Origin: Arthrobacter sp. StoSoilB5
GTDB lineage: Bacteria > Actinomycetota > Actinomycetes > Actinomycetales > Micrococcaceae
Direction: 5' to 3'
Length of the DNA: 64,000 bases
Assembly: GCF_019977235.1 (NCBI RefSeq)
Contig: NZ_AP024646.1
Coordinates: forward strand, 3,038,001 to 3,102,000
Shown here: positions 26,357 to 35,909 of the stretch, piece by piece
How positions within the stretch are numbered: the stretch's first letter is position 1
How the letters are laid out: each line of letters starts with the position of its first letter
Program-made: the position numbers and the translations under genes
Notes under the pieces: model-generated
The model's database searches: none
Told to the model about the DNA's origin: nothing
The model's input: the letters and a program-made list of their open reading frames with translations, nothing else

Positions 26357-26991
26357 GGGGCCACGGCTTCCTGATCGCAAACTATGTGCCAGGCAAGTCG
26401 GTCATCCACCGCACCCCGCTGTGGCTGAAGTTCCTCGTGGTGGCGGCCTGCGGAACGGCGTCCTTCCTGATCGTCGACTGGGCCGTGTCGCTGCTGGTCT
26501 TCGCCACGATGTGCGGCCTGTTCCTGCTCAGCGGGGCCGGTTGGCGGCGTTTGGCGCGGGCCATCTGGATGGTGGCGCCCATCCTCGTAGTGATCGGCTT
26601 GTTCCAGTGGTGGCAGTTGGGTGGCCCCACGGCTGCGCGCATCATCCTTAACATCCTGGTGTGCGTCGTCGCAGCTTCCGTGCTGACTGCCACCACTCCC
26701 GTTCAGGACCTTTTGGACGGCGTTGTCTCCCTCGCCAAGCCGTTCCAGCGACTGGGTGCCGATCCCGAGCGTTTCGCGCTAACCATTGCCGTGATGCTCA
26801 GGAGCATCCCGTTTATTGCGGGCGCCTTTTCGGACGTCAGGGATGCGGCCCGGGCCCGCGGACTGGAACGCAACCCCAGGGCCCTGGTACTCCCCGTCTT
26901 TATCACGACGGTCGCTTATGCCCGCCAAACAGGCGATGCGTTGGCCGCCCGCGGGCTCGGAGAGCCGGACGAGCCCAAGAGCCGGGAATAG
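26353..26991 (+). CDS. bioN: Biotin ECF transporter T component
   Basis: A 212-residue membrane protein with a CbiQ/BioN fold. The coupling-helix motif ARARGLERNP near residue 178 and a second ARG-containing segment (LAARGLGEP) near the end contact the ATPase. The ATG overlaps the bioM stop (ATGA). Its last 76 bases are overlapped by the C-terminal coding region of the convergent thiolase gene. Confidence 0.93.
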   Translation: MRGHGFLIANYVPGKSVIHRTPLWLKFLVVAACGTASFLIVDWAVSLLVFATMCGLFLLSGAGWRRLARAIWMVAPILVVIGLFQWWQLGGPTAARIILNILVCVVAASVLTATTPVQDLLDGVVSLAKPFQRLGADPERFALTIAVMLRSIPFIAGAFSDVRDAARARGLERNPRALVLPVFITTVAYARQTGDALAARGLGEPDEPKSRE

Positions 26992-28217
26992 CGCAGCAGG
27001 GCTGCCGTACCCATGCCGCCCGCGATGCTGATCATCGCCAAGCCCAGCGGCGCTGACCCGGAATCTGCAGATAGGCCGCGAGCCTGGGCAAGCAGCCGGG
27101 TCACCAGGACCGCCCCAGAAGCGCCGTAGCCGTGGCCAAGCGCCAGCGCTCCGCCCTCTGCATTGGCTCTGGCCGGATCGATGCCCAAATGATCCAGGCA
27201 AGCGATGGTCTGAGAAGCAAAGGCCTCGTTGAATTCGATGAGCTCAACATCGTTGGCAGTCACGCCGTGCTGAGCCAACAACCTCTCCGCCGCGTGTGCA
27301 GCCCCGATACCCAGCAACTCCGGATGCACGCCCGTGGTCTCACAACCCAAAACCAGCAGGCCGTCAGCAGCACCCATCTCACGGGCGCGCTTGAGGGACG
27401 TTATGACGACGGCGGCCGCTGCGTCCGCGTCGAAGCACGAATTCGCCGCCGTGACAGTTCCATCGGGGACGAATACTGCCGGGAACCGCGACATCAGGGA
27501 GGCGCGCAGCGAAGCCTTGGGGCCGTCGTCGGCGTCGACTATAGCGCCACGGCCATCAAGCGGGACGATTTCGCCAGCGAACTTGCCCGTTGCCGCGGCC
27601 TCAAGAGCCCGCTGGTGGCTACGGAGTGCGAACTCATCCTGCCGATTGCGGCTGATACGAAACTCGCTGGCCACATTTTCCGCAGCAACACCCATGTCAG
27701 GGTCACCAAACGCGGGTGGCACAAAGGTGGCCCGCGAGTAAAAGTCCAGTCCGCCGTCGTCGTTCCTGTTGGCACGGGAGGGAGCGGTACTGATGCTTTC
27801 CACCCCGCCAGCCACATACAGGGGATCTCCCCCGGCGCCAACCAGACGGGCCGCAAGGGCAATGGCATCCAGTCCGGAACCACACTGCCGATCAACGGTG
27901 AGCCCCGGCACCGTTATGGGCAAACCCGCTTGGAGCGCGGCAAAGCGCGCCACGTTCCCGCCACCGCCAACAGCATTGCCCATAATGACGTCGTTCACCC
28001 CAGCCGGATCAACGCCCACCGACGCAATGAGGGAACGGATGACCGGTGCCAGAAGGTCCGGGGCGCGGAGATGCCTCAGTTGCCCGTTCGCGCGGCAAAT
28101 TGGAGTCCGCAGCGCCGCGATGATGACCGGCTGGCGGGACTCGTCGGCGTCGTGAATCGACGGGCTGCCGCTATCCAAGAGGCTGCCGCTATCCAAGGGG
28201 CTGCGCCCGTGAATCAT
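26916..28217 (-). CDS. Thiolase-family protein, biotin-cluster associated
   Basis: A 433-residue thiolase. The nucleophile lies in VDRQCGSGLDAI, followed by ECNEAF-like FNEAFASQ and the histidine in GGALALGHGYGASGA. The last motif, which in canonical thiolases carries the second catalytic cysteine (CxGGGMG), reads SIAGGMG, with Ser in its place. A 25-residue tail beyond the usual end is encoded antisense to bioN. The start is the ATG at 28217, overlapping the ligase gene by 29 bases. A comparable thiolase, YhfS, accompanies BioY in Bacillus subtilis; the reaction is unknown. Confidence 0.85.
   Translation of the reverse strand: MIHGRSPLDSGSLLDSGSPSIHDADESRQPVIIAALRTPICRANGQLRHLRAPDLLAPVIRSLIASVGVDPAGVNDVIMGNAVGGGGNVARFAALQAGLPITVPGLTVDRQCGSGLDAIALAARLVGAGGDPLYVAGGVESISTAPSRANRNDDGGLDFYSRATFVPPAFGDPDMGVAAENVASEFRISRNRQDEFALRSHQRALEAAATGKFAGEIVPLDGRGAIVDADDGPKASLRASLMSRFPAVFVPDGTVTAANSCFDADAAAAVVITSLKRAREMGAADGLLVLGCETTGVHPELLGIGAAHAAERLLAQHGVTANDVELIEFNEAFASQTIACLDHLGIDPARANAEGGALALGHGYGASGAVLVTRLLAQARGLSADSGSAPLGLAMISIAGGMGTAALLRYSRLLGSSGSPSPRAANASPVWRA
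28163..28198. repeat. 18-bp tandem duplication at the thiolase start
   Basis: Two adjacent 18-base copies (GGCTGCCGCTATCCAAGA/G) differ only in the last base. They encode the repeated LDSGS at the thiolase N-terminus, and the second copy contains the ligase stop codon. Confidence 0.85.
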
Positions 28218-29580
28218 GGTTCTTGATCCAGTCAAGGAGCACCATCCGGCTGACCTTGCCCCGATCCGTGATGGGTAGCTCGGAAAGCACGTAGTACTGC
28301 AATGGCCACTTGTCCCGGGCGAGCAGGCCGTCAAGGCCCGTGCGGAGCTGGGTGGCCGTGACGGCACCATACGCAGGAACGACGCCGGCAATCACCTTTT
28401 GTCCGCGGATGTCATCCGGGGCCCCGGCAGCCACGGCAACTTCGATGCCTGGAACGGAGGCGAGGGCAAGTTCCACTTCGTGTGGGTAGACGTTCTTGCC
28501 CGCAGTGATGATCATGTCCGAACGACGTCCCAGAATGTGCAGGATCCCGTTGGCGAGATAGCCCTGGTCCCCCACGGTGTACCAACCGTCCAGGCATCGA
28601 AGGGCCTGGCCGTCGTCCCCCCAAAGGTAACCGTTGCTGACCATTCCACTGCGGACGCTGATGTTGCCATGGGCGCCGTCCAGGAGGTTCCGGCCAGCGT
28701 CGTCCAGGATTCGCAGTTCCACACCTGGGAACGGCCTGCCTATCCCCGTACCTCCGACGTCCAGCGGTTCACCCGCGGCCAGCCGCGTGCCCGAGACGAA
28801 GCTCAACTCGGAGGCTCCGTAATACTCAAAGATGGCAGCATGTGGAGCCCAACGGCGAGCTGCCTCCAACGTGCGGCCGTCGAGCTTGGAACCGGCGCAG
28901 ATGATGCTCCGGATTCCGGAAGCATCCACATCTCCGGCCAGGCCCCGTTCACTGAGCAAACGAAGCATGGTCGGGGTGAGGACCAGCCTTGTAATGTCGT
29001 CGTGGCTGATGGCCGCGTGCGCATCACCGACGTCGAAGGACTCCAGCGTATGGAACGCAGAGCCCGCATACAGACACTCGGACAGGGCGTAGAGGTTCAA
29101 GCTGGAGGAGAGGGGGCCCGCCGCCAAAGTCCGGTCGTCCTGTGAGAGCCCAAAGAACTCGATCGAAGCGTTGAAGGAAACCTGCCACGAGCGGCGGGAC
29201 CGCGTGAAGGCCTTCGGCACCGATGTGGTGCCCGACGTAAGCCCAATCAAGAAAGTGGTGGAGGGATCCCCGTCAATGAGTTCGACGCCGGATGCAATGG
29301 CCGGGTCGACGATACGGGACGTCACTTCCTCCACCATCGCTGCGGGCCACTGTGGGTCCAGCACGGCACAGCGGCGCTCCCCCGCCACTGCGGCTACAAA
29401 CTTCGCGACGAATCCGGTGGAGTTGGGTTCGGCAAGCACGGTAGTGGCCGTCGTGTGGCCAAGCAGCTCCGTCGCGGCGTCGCGGAGCTCGGCCCAGTTG
29501 AGCCGGCTGCGGCCCACAACGACGGCGGTGTCGTGGGGTCGCTCATCGGCCCAGAGCTGAATTTTGTCCAGGAAAGGCAT
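28189..29580 (-). CDS. AMP-forming acyl-CoA synthetase-like ligase, biotin-cluster associated
   Basis: A 463-residue member of the ANL adenylation superfamily. The P-loop reads LIGLTSGTTSVPKAF, the A5 region YYGASELSF, and the A7-A8 hinge GWYTVGDQGYL and GRRSDMIITAGKNVYPHEVE, with the C-terminal lysine in ITDRGKVSR. It should adenylate a carboxylic acid and form its CoA thioester. The short N-terminal domain and the thiolase partner parallel YhfT-YhfS of Bacillus subtilis, which are BirA-controlled with BioY. Pimelate or a precursor of it is a candidate substrate; this is inference. Confidence 0.87.
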   Translation of the reverse strand: MPFLDKIQLWADERPHDTAVVVGRSRLNWAELRDAATELLGHTTATTVLAEPNSTGFVAKFVAAVAGERRCAVLDPQWPAAMVEEVTSRIVDPAIASGVELIDGDPSTTFLIGLTSGTTSVPKAFTRSRRSWQVSFNASIEFFGLSQDDRTLAAGPLSSSLNLYALSECLYAGSAFHTLESFDVGDAHAAISHDDITRLVLTPTMLRLLSERGLAGDVDASGIRSIICAGSKLDGRTLEAARRWAPHAAIFEYYGASELSFVSGTRLAAGEPLDVGGTGIGRPFPGVELRILDDAGRNLLDGAHGNISVRSGMVSNGYLWGDDGQALRCLDGWYTVGDQGYLANGILHILGRRSDMIITAGKNVYPHEVELALASVPGIEVAVAAGAPDDIRGQKVIAGVVPAYGAVTATQLRTGLDGLLARDKWPLQYYVLSELPITDRGKVSRMVLLDWIKNHDSRAQPLG

Positions 29581-29629
29581 CCCCGCAATTTTACGGCAGT
29601 GTCCGCCCTCCGGCACCAATGGTGACGTC

Positions 29630-29635
29630 TATTCT
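29630..29635 (+). promoter_or_regulatory. -10 element, candidate leaderless start
   Basis: TATTCT ends 6 bases before the ATG at 29642. No ribosome site is present, which favours a leaderless message. No -35 is evident. Confidence 0.45.
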
Positions 29636-29641
29636 GACTGT

Positions 29642-30541
29642 ATGAGTTTCAATGACGGTGCGCAGCTTGACCCATCCCAAGTAGAAGACCGACGCGGCGG
29701 AGGCATGGGCCGCGGGACGAAGATAGGCGGCGGGATTGGTGGTGGCATCGTCGTGCTGCTTCTGGCCCTCTTCGGAATCAACCCCAACATCCTTGGGGAC
29801 CTCACGGGCGGCGGAAGCCAGCCGCCCGCCGTCGACGGTGGGAGCGGTGGTGTGCAGGAGTGCAAGACCGGTGCTGATGCGGACAAACGACTCGACTGCC
29901 GGATTACAGGCACTGTGAACAGCCTTAATGCTTTCTGGCCGGAATACCTCGCCCAGTACAACGTGCAATATTCCAGGCCCGGCACGGTCATCTTCGAACA
30001 AGGGACCAATACCGGATGTGGCACTGCCACCACGGCTGTTGGACCTTTCTACTGTCCGGCGGACACCAAGGCATACTTCGATCCCGGGTTCTTCGACGAG
30101 CTCGTAACACGCTTTGGATCATCAGGCGGACCACTGGCGCAGGAATATGTGGTGGCCCACGAATTCGGCCACCACGTCCAGAACATCCTTGGCAACCTTG
30201 ACCAAGCACAACAGGATCCCCAAGGGCCGCAGTCCGGTGCCGTTCGTGTTGAATTGCAGGCCGATTGCTACGCGGGACTTTGGGTTCGCCATGCAACCAC
30301 CCAGCAAGACCCGGCAACCGGCAAGCCGTTCCTGGATCCCCTCACCGAGCAGGACCTTCAGGACGCGCTGTCGGCCGCATCCGCCGTCGGTGATGACCGC
30401 ATCCAGAAAGCCGCAACCGGACGGGTCTCGCCCGAGTCCTGGACGCATGGTTCCAGTGAACAGCGGCAGAAGTGGTTCTACCAGGGATATGCCACTGGTG
30501 ATATCAACAAGTGCGACACCTTTGGCGTGGCGACGCCGTAA
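29642..30541 (+). CDS. YpfJ-type neutral zinc metallopeptidase
   Basis: A 299-residue protein with a cytoplasmic Gly-rich start, one membrane helix (GGGIVVLLLALFGINPNILG, about 34-53) and an extracytoplasmic domain. The zinc site is AHEFGHHVQN near residue 176, with the third ligand probably the Glu in ELQADCYAG. Two cysteine pairs (GCGTA, FYCPA) may form disulfides. The family is conserved but its substrates are not known. It is followed by a strong terminator shared with the SUF operon. Confidence 0.92.
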   Translation: MSFNDGAQLDPSQVEDRRGGGMGRGTKIGGGIGGGIVVLLLALFGINPNILGDLTGGGSQPPAVDGGSGGVQECKTGADADKRLDCRITGTVNSLNAFWPEYLAQYNVQYSRPGTVIFEQGTNTGCGTATTAVGPFYCPADTKAYFDPGFFDELVTRFGSSGGPLAQEYVVAHEFGHHVQNILGNLDQAQQDPQGPQSGAVRVELQADCYAGLWVRHATTQQDPATGKPFLDPLTEQDLQDALSAASAVGDDRIQKAATGRVSPESWTHGSSEQRQKWFYQGYATGDINKCDTFGVATP

Positions 30542-30570
30542 ACCTGCGTTTAACGCAGACTTAATGCAGA

Positions 30571-30608
30571 AATGGTTCCGGGCCAATTGGCCCGGAACCA
30601 TTTTCTTT
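30571..30608. terminator. Bidirectional terminator between ypfJ-like gene and sufT
   Basis: A 14-bp perfect stem (AATGGTTCCGGGCC) with AATT loop is followed by TTTTCTTT on the plus strand and by TTTC on the minus strand. It closes both converging transcripts. A small TGCGTT/AACGCA hairpin precedes it. Confidence 0.92.
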
Positions 30609-30633
30609 GCCCTTGGAGGGCGAAAACTACTGA

Positions 30634-30966
30634 TCAGATGTTGAAGCCGAGGGCCCGCATCTGGTCCTTGCCGTCGTCGGTGATCCGCTCAGGACCCCAT
30701 GGCGGCATCCATACCCAGTTGAGGCGCCAGTCATCGACGATTCCGTCGAGGGACTTGCCCACCTGCTCTTCCAGGACGTCAGTCAGCGGGCAGGCCGCAG
30801 TCGTCAGCGTCATGTCGATGAGGAGTGCGCCGTCCTCGTCCGAGTACTTCAGGCCATAGAGGAGGCCCAAGTCCACGACGTTGACACCGAGTTCCGGGTC
30901 AATGACGTCCTTGAGCGCTTCCTCGACGTCCTCGAGGCTGGTGCGCGCCGCGTTGATTTCGGTCAT
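30634..30966 (-). CDS. sufT: SufT-type MIP18/DUF59 Fe-S assembly factor
   Basis: A 110-residue DUF59 protein with the family signature DVIDPELGVNVVDLGLLYGL and the conserved cysteine in TTAACPLTD. SufT helps mature Fe-S proteins, especially those under high demand. It is the last gene of the SUF operon, 13 bases after sufC. Confidence 0.92.
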   Translation of the reverse strand: MTEINAARTSLEDVEEALKDVIDPELGVNVVDLGLLYGLKYSDEDGALLIDMTLTTAACPLTDVLEEQVGKSLDGIVDDWRLNWVWMPPWGPERITDDGKDQMRALGFNI

Positions 30967-30979
30967 GGAACGATCCTAA

Positions 30980-31765
30980 CTAGGCCTGTACGGCAGGAGC
31001 AACGGCAACGCCGGCGCCTGCGGCGTAGCGGTCGTAGCCTTCTTCTTCAAGGCGGTCAGCGAGCTCGGGGCCGCCCTCTTCAACAACCTTGCCGTCTACG
31101 AAGACGTGGACGAAGTCAGGCTTGATGTAGCGCAGGATGCGGGTGTAGTGGGTGATGAGCAGCGTGCCCATCTTGCCCTCTGCATGTGCGCGGTTGACGC
31201 CTTCGGAAACAACCTTCAGGGCGTCGACGTCGAGGCCGGAGTCGGTCTCGTCCAGGACAGCGAACTTCGGCTTGAAGAGCTCGAGCTGCAGGATTTCAAC
31301 GCGCTTCTTCTCGCCACCGGAGAAGCCTTCATTGACGTTGCGCTGTGCGAAGTCGGCGTCGATGCGCAGCTGCTGCATGGCAGCCTTGACGTCCTTGGTC
31401 CACGTGCGCAGGGCGGGCGCTTCGCCGTCGATAGCCGTCTTGGCGGTACGCAGGAAGTTTGTCATGGTGACGCCGGGAACCTCTACCGGGTACTGCATGG
31501 CGAGGAAGACGCCTGCACGGGCGCGCTCGTCAACGCTCATTTCGAGGACGTTTTCGCCGTCCAGCGTGATGGTACCGCTGGTGACGGTGTAGCGCGGGTG
31601 GCCGGCGATGGTGGAGGCCAGCGTGGACTTGCCCGATCCGTTGGGGCCCATGATGGCGTGGGTCTCACCGGTCTTGATGGTGAGGCTGACGCCCTTCAGG
31701 ATCTCCTTGGTGCCCTGCTCCGTCTCGATGCTGACGTGCAGGTCCTTGATCTCAAGAGTAGACAT
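30980..31765 (-). CDS. sufC: Fe-S assembly ATPase
   Basis: A 261-residue ABC-type ATPase of the SufBCD scaffold. Walker A is MGPNGSGKSTLAS, the signature FSGGEKKRVEILQL and Walker B FAVLDETDSGLD, with the SufC-specific YPVEVPGV in the Q-loop region. ATP binding drives rearrangement of SufB-SufD for cluster assembly. It follows the Rieske-type gene by 45 bases. No sufS or sufU follows it, unlike in many Actinobacteria. Confidence 0.97.
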   Translation of the reverse strand: MSTLEIKDLHVSIETEQGTKEILKGVSLTIKTGETHAIMGPNGSGKSTLASTIAGHPRYTVTSGTITLDGENVLEMSVDERARAGVFLAMQYPVEVPGVTMTNFLRTAKTAIDGEAPALRTWTKDVKAAMQQLRIDADFAQRNVNEGFSGGEKKRVEILQLELFKPKFAVLDETDSGLDVDALKVVSEGVNRAHAEGKMGTLLITHYTRILRYIKPDFVHVFVDGKVVEEGGPELADRLEEEGYDRYAAGAGVAVAPAVQA

Positions 31766-31810
31766 GCTCTTCTTTCTTTTTTCGTTCGTAAGTCTGGCGA
31801 TACTTGGCGC

Positions 31811-32167
31811 TCAGTAGTTCTCTACCGAGGCGCCGTTCACAACGTTGGTCACGTCCACGTAGACGTCGTCGCCGTCGAGGGTGACGGCAAAGACGGGCAC
31901 GGGATCGTAGGCAGGCAGTTGGAGGGGCTGTCCGCTGCGAAGATCGAACTGGGAACCATGCCCCCAACATTCGATGGCACAGCCTTCAATCTCGCCCTCC
32001 GACAGTGAGATATCCGCGTGCGAGCAGGTATCCCCGATGGCATGGATGTCCCCCATCGAGTCCTTCACGACGGCTACGGGATAGTCATCAATCAGGATTC
32101 GCAGCGCCTGCTTGACCTGAATGTCATTGGCGTTGCATACCAGTTCGCCCTTGGTTTGTTCACTCAT
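31811..32167 (-). CDS. Rieske-type [2Fe-2S] ferredoxin of the SUF operon
   Basis: A 118-residue single Rieske domain. The ligands are CSH (in DTCSHADISL) and CWGH (in IECWGHGSQFDL), spaced 17 residues apart as in ferredoxin subunits of dioxygenases. Its place between sufD and sufC suggests electron delivery to cluster assembly, or a client of it, rather than aromatic degradation. No oxygenase genes are near. Confidence 0.92.
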   Translation of the reverse strand: MSEQTKGELVCNANDIQVKQALRILIDDYPVAVVKDSMGDIHAIGDTCSHADISLSEGEIEGCAIECWGHGSQFDLRSGQPLQLPAYDPVPVFAVTLDGDDVYVDVTNVVNGASVENY

Positions 32168-32187
32168 GATTCTCTGACTGACCTGTC

Positions 32188-33513
32188 TTAGTTGTCTGTT
32201 GCAGCGAGCTCGCGCTCAACAGCGTCGGTCAGGCGATCTTCGATTGCCGGAACCTTGATCTGCTGGATGATCTCGTTGAGGAAGCCACGCACCACCAGAC
32301 GGCGGGCAACCTTCTCCGGGATGCCGCGTGCCATGAGGTAGAACAGGTGCTCGTCATCGAAACGGCCAGTGGCGCTGGCGTGGCCCGCACCCTCGATCAG
32401 GCCGGTTTCGATTTCCAGGTTCGGCACTGAGTCGGCACGCGCACCGTCGGTGAGGACCAGGTTGCGGTTGGCCTCGTAGGTGTCGGTGCCTTCGGCTTCC
32501 TTGCGGATCAGGACGTCGCCGACCCACACGGTGTGGGCGTTGCGGCCCTGCAGGGCGCCCTTGTACAGCACGCGCGACTTGCAGTTGGCCACTGCGTGGT
32601 CAACGAACAGGCGCTGCTCAAGGTGCTGTCCGGCGTCGGCGAAGTACAGGCCGAACATTTCGACGTCGGCACCAGGTGCGGTAAAGCGCGTGGACGGCGT
32701 GACGCGGACCAGATCCCCGCCCAGGCTGACGACGATGTGCTTGAACTTGGCGTCGCGACCGATCTTGGCCTGCTGTGATGAAGCGTGAACTGCTTTGTCG
32801 TCCCATTCCTGCAAGGACACGACGGTCAGTTCGGCGCCGTCTTCAACGATGATTTCGACATTCTCGGAAACCACCGCGGTGCCGTGGTGGTCCAGGACAA
32901 CAACAGCCTTGGAGAAGCGCTCAGCCACGATCACGATGTGCTGGGCGGATGCTTCTTCGCCAGCACCTGTGATCAGGACGGAAACTTCACTCTCAGCCTG
33001 CAGTTCCGCAGGAACCGTCACGACAGTGGCTTCGGAGAAGTTCTCCCAGCCGTTGGCGGACACACGGTCTTCCGGAATGCCTGCCTGGCCGATCCGGGCG
33101 TCGTCGCGGCCAACAGTTTCAACCACGACGCCGGTCGGTGCCGTTACGTTCACAGCCGGAGCTGCCCCGTTGAGGACATCCGTGTGGAGGCCACGCAGAC
33201 GCTTCAAGGGCGTGAACCGCCAGTCTTCCTCAAGACCCGTCAGGGGCTTGAAGTCCTCAAGCTTGTAGGAGGTGAGGCGGCCGGCCCGGGAGCTGTCCGG
33301 GACGCCTACCCCGCCACCGTGCGAGTGGCTCTTGGCCGACGCACCGGCGAGCGGACCAGCTGAGGGCTGTTCCGACGGCTTTTCCAGCCTCTGCGAAGCA
33401 TTGGTGCCTGTGTTGACGGGCGAAAGGTTTTCGCCTTCCTCGGTGAAGCCGTTGATGTACGGCTGGGCCGAGGGCGCGCCGATGCGCGCCTTTTCAGTAG
33501 TGATATCAGTCAT
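32188..33513 (-). CDS. sufD: Fe-S assembly scaffold protein SufD
   Basis: A 441-residue SufB/SufD-fold protein with a right-handed beta-helix core. The C-terminal ARADSVPNLEIETGLIEG and GHASATGRFDDEHLFYLMARG segments are standard, with the histidine of GHASA conserved. It pairs with SufB and SufC. The first 75 residues are low-complexity Pro/Ser/Gly-rich and probably flexible. It starts 2 bases after sufB ends. Confidence 0.95.
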   Translation of the reverse strand: MTDITTEKARIGAPSAQPYINGFTEEGENLSPVNTGTNASQRLEKPSEQPSAGPLAGASAKSHSHGGGVGVPDSSRAGRLTSYKLEDFKPLTGLEEDWRFTPLKRLRGLHTDVLNGAAPAVNVTAPTGVVVETVGRDDARIGQAGIPEDRVSANGWENFSEATVVTVPAELQAESEVSVLITGAGEEASAQHIVIVAERFSKAVVVLDHHGTAVVSENVEIIVEDGAELTVVSLQEWDDKAVHASSQQAKIGRDAKFKHIVVSLGGDLVRVTPSTRFTAPGADVEMFGLYFADAGQHLEQRLFVDHAVANCKSRVLYKGALQGRNAHTVWVGDVLIRKEAEGTDTYEANRNLVLTDGARADSVPNLEIETGLIEGAGHASATGRFDDEHLFYLMARGIPEKVARRLVVRGFLNEIIQQIKVPAIEDRLTDAVERELAATDN

Positions 33514-33515
33514 TG

Positions 33516-34978
<1,463 letters not shown>

Positions 34979-34979
<1 letters not shown>

Positions 34980-35800
34980 CACGGCCTTTCTTGCTGGTTG
35001 TTTGATTCCTGGTACGGGTTCCCGGACTGCACTGCGGTGCTGTGAGGCACCGTGGCAGCTGGTCGCCCGGTAGGTATGTGGGTGGTGCAGACGTGCCCGC
35101 CTTGCGCCAGGGTTGAAAGACGCCGGACATCGACGCCCACCAAGCGGGAAAAGACCTTGGTCTCGCTGTCGCAAAAGACCGGGAATTCCGCTGCGAGCTG
35201 TTGGATGGGGCAATGTCCCTGGCACAGCTGGACACTGGAAAACTCTGCGGGCAGAGGGGCTTTGGCCTCAATGGAATGGGCAGAGGCTACGTAACCGTCA
35301 CGGCTCAGGGCCTTGGACAAGGCCAAGGCGCGGGCGGTGATGTCCTGCCCGGCAGCCGCGACTTCCGGTGCGTATCGACGCTCCATTTCAGAGAAGCGCT
35401 CCTCCGCATATTCGCGGACTGCATCCTCGCCGGCAATCTCCTGGAGTCGCCGGAGCGCGGAACTGGCGATGTTCAGGTAGTCATCGCCAAGCTTCGATTG
35501 GCCTTGTGAACTCAGGACATAGCGGCGCGCAGGGCGTCCGGCGCCGGCTCCTGCCTTGGCGACGCGCTTGACTTCGATCACGCCGCTCCGCTCCAGGTGA
35601 TCCAGGTGGCGGCGAACCGCTGCAGGCGTGAAGCCAAGAAGATCGCCCAGCTCAGCAGCACTGACGGGGCCGTTCTCCAAAACTGCGCCAAGGACGCGGT
35701 CCCTTGTGCGGTCTTCCGCGTCAGGCAGCGCATGCAAAGGCGCGAAGGCCTCGGCTGCTGCAGCATGCCGCTTTGAGGGCATGGAAACTGGACTGCTCAT
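34979..35800 (-). CDS. sufR: SufR-type Fe-S sensing transcriptional repressor
   Basis: A 273-residue winged-helix regulator. The HTH is ALGDLLGF-like ([19 protein letters not shown], about 50-68). The C-terminal half carries [15 protein letters not shown] and GGHVCTTH, the cysteines that bind the Fe-S cluster in SufR. In Mycobacterium tuberculosis and cyanobacteria SufR represses suf when clusters are sufficient. Start options are ATG 35800, GTG 35809 and ATG 35782, none with a ribosome site. It leads the SUF operon and is divergent from the ABC exporter; a DtxR-like box lies 46 bases upstream. Confidence 0.92.
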
Positions 35801-35845
35801 GGAATACACAACACAATCATGTCGTAATTTGTTTCATGCATCCAG

Positions 35846-35864
35846 TAAGGCAAGACTGACCTTA
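35846..35864. promoter_or_regulatory. DtxR/IdeR-like iron box upstream of sufR
   Basis: TAAGGCAAGACTGACCTTA is a 19-base imperfect palindrome (7 of 9 pairs match). It agrees with the degenerate iron-box consensus TWAGGTWAGSCTWACCTWA at 16 of 19 positions. The site overlaps a TTGCCT that could be the sufR -35. Iron control of suf by this site is inference. Confidence 0.5.
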
Positions 35865-35897
35865 GCCGCCCGCCAAGTGTGACCGTACTACTTCACG

Positions 35898-35903
35898 TAG
35901 AAT
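35898..35903 (+). promoter_or_regulatory. -10 element, candidate leaderless start of the ABC exporter operon
   Basis: TAGAAT ends 6 bases before the GTG at 35910. No ribosome site is present. It lies 35 bases from the DtxR-like box, so both divergent operons could respond to one regulator. Confidence 0.5.
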
Positions 35904-35909
35904 ACTTTG

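Noticed and set aside
35800..35909. A perfect SufR operator of the mycobacterial ACACT-N5-TGTGA type
   Set aside because: Only a partial TGTGAC word is present near 35878; the palindrome was not found, so no SufR site is annotated.
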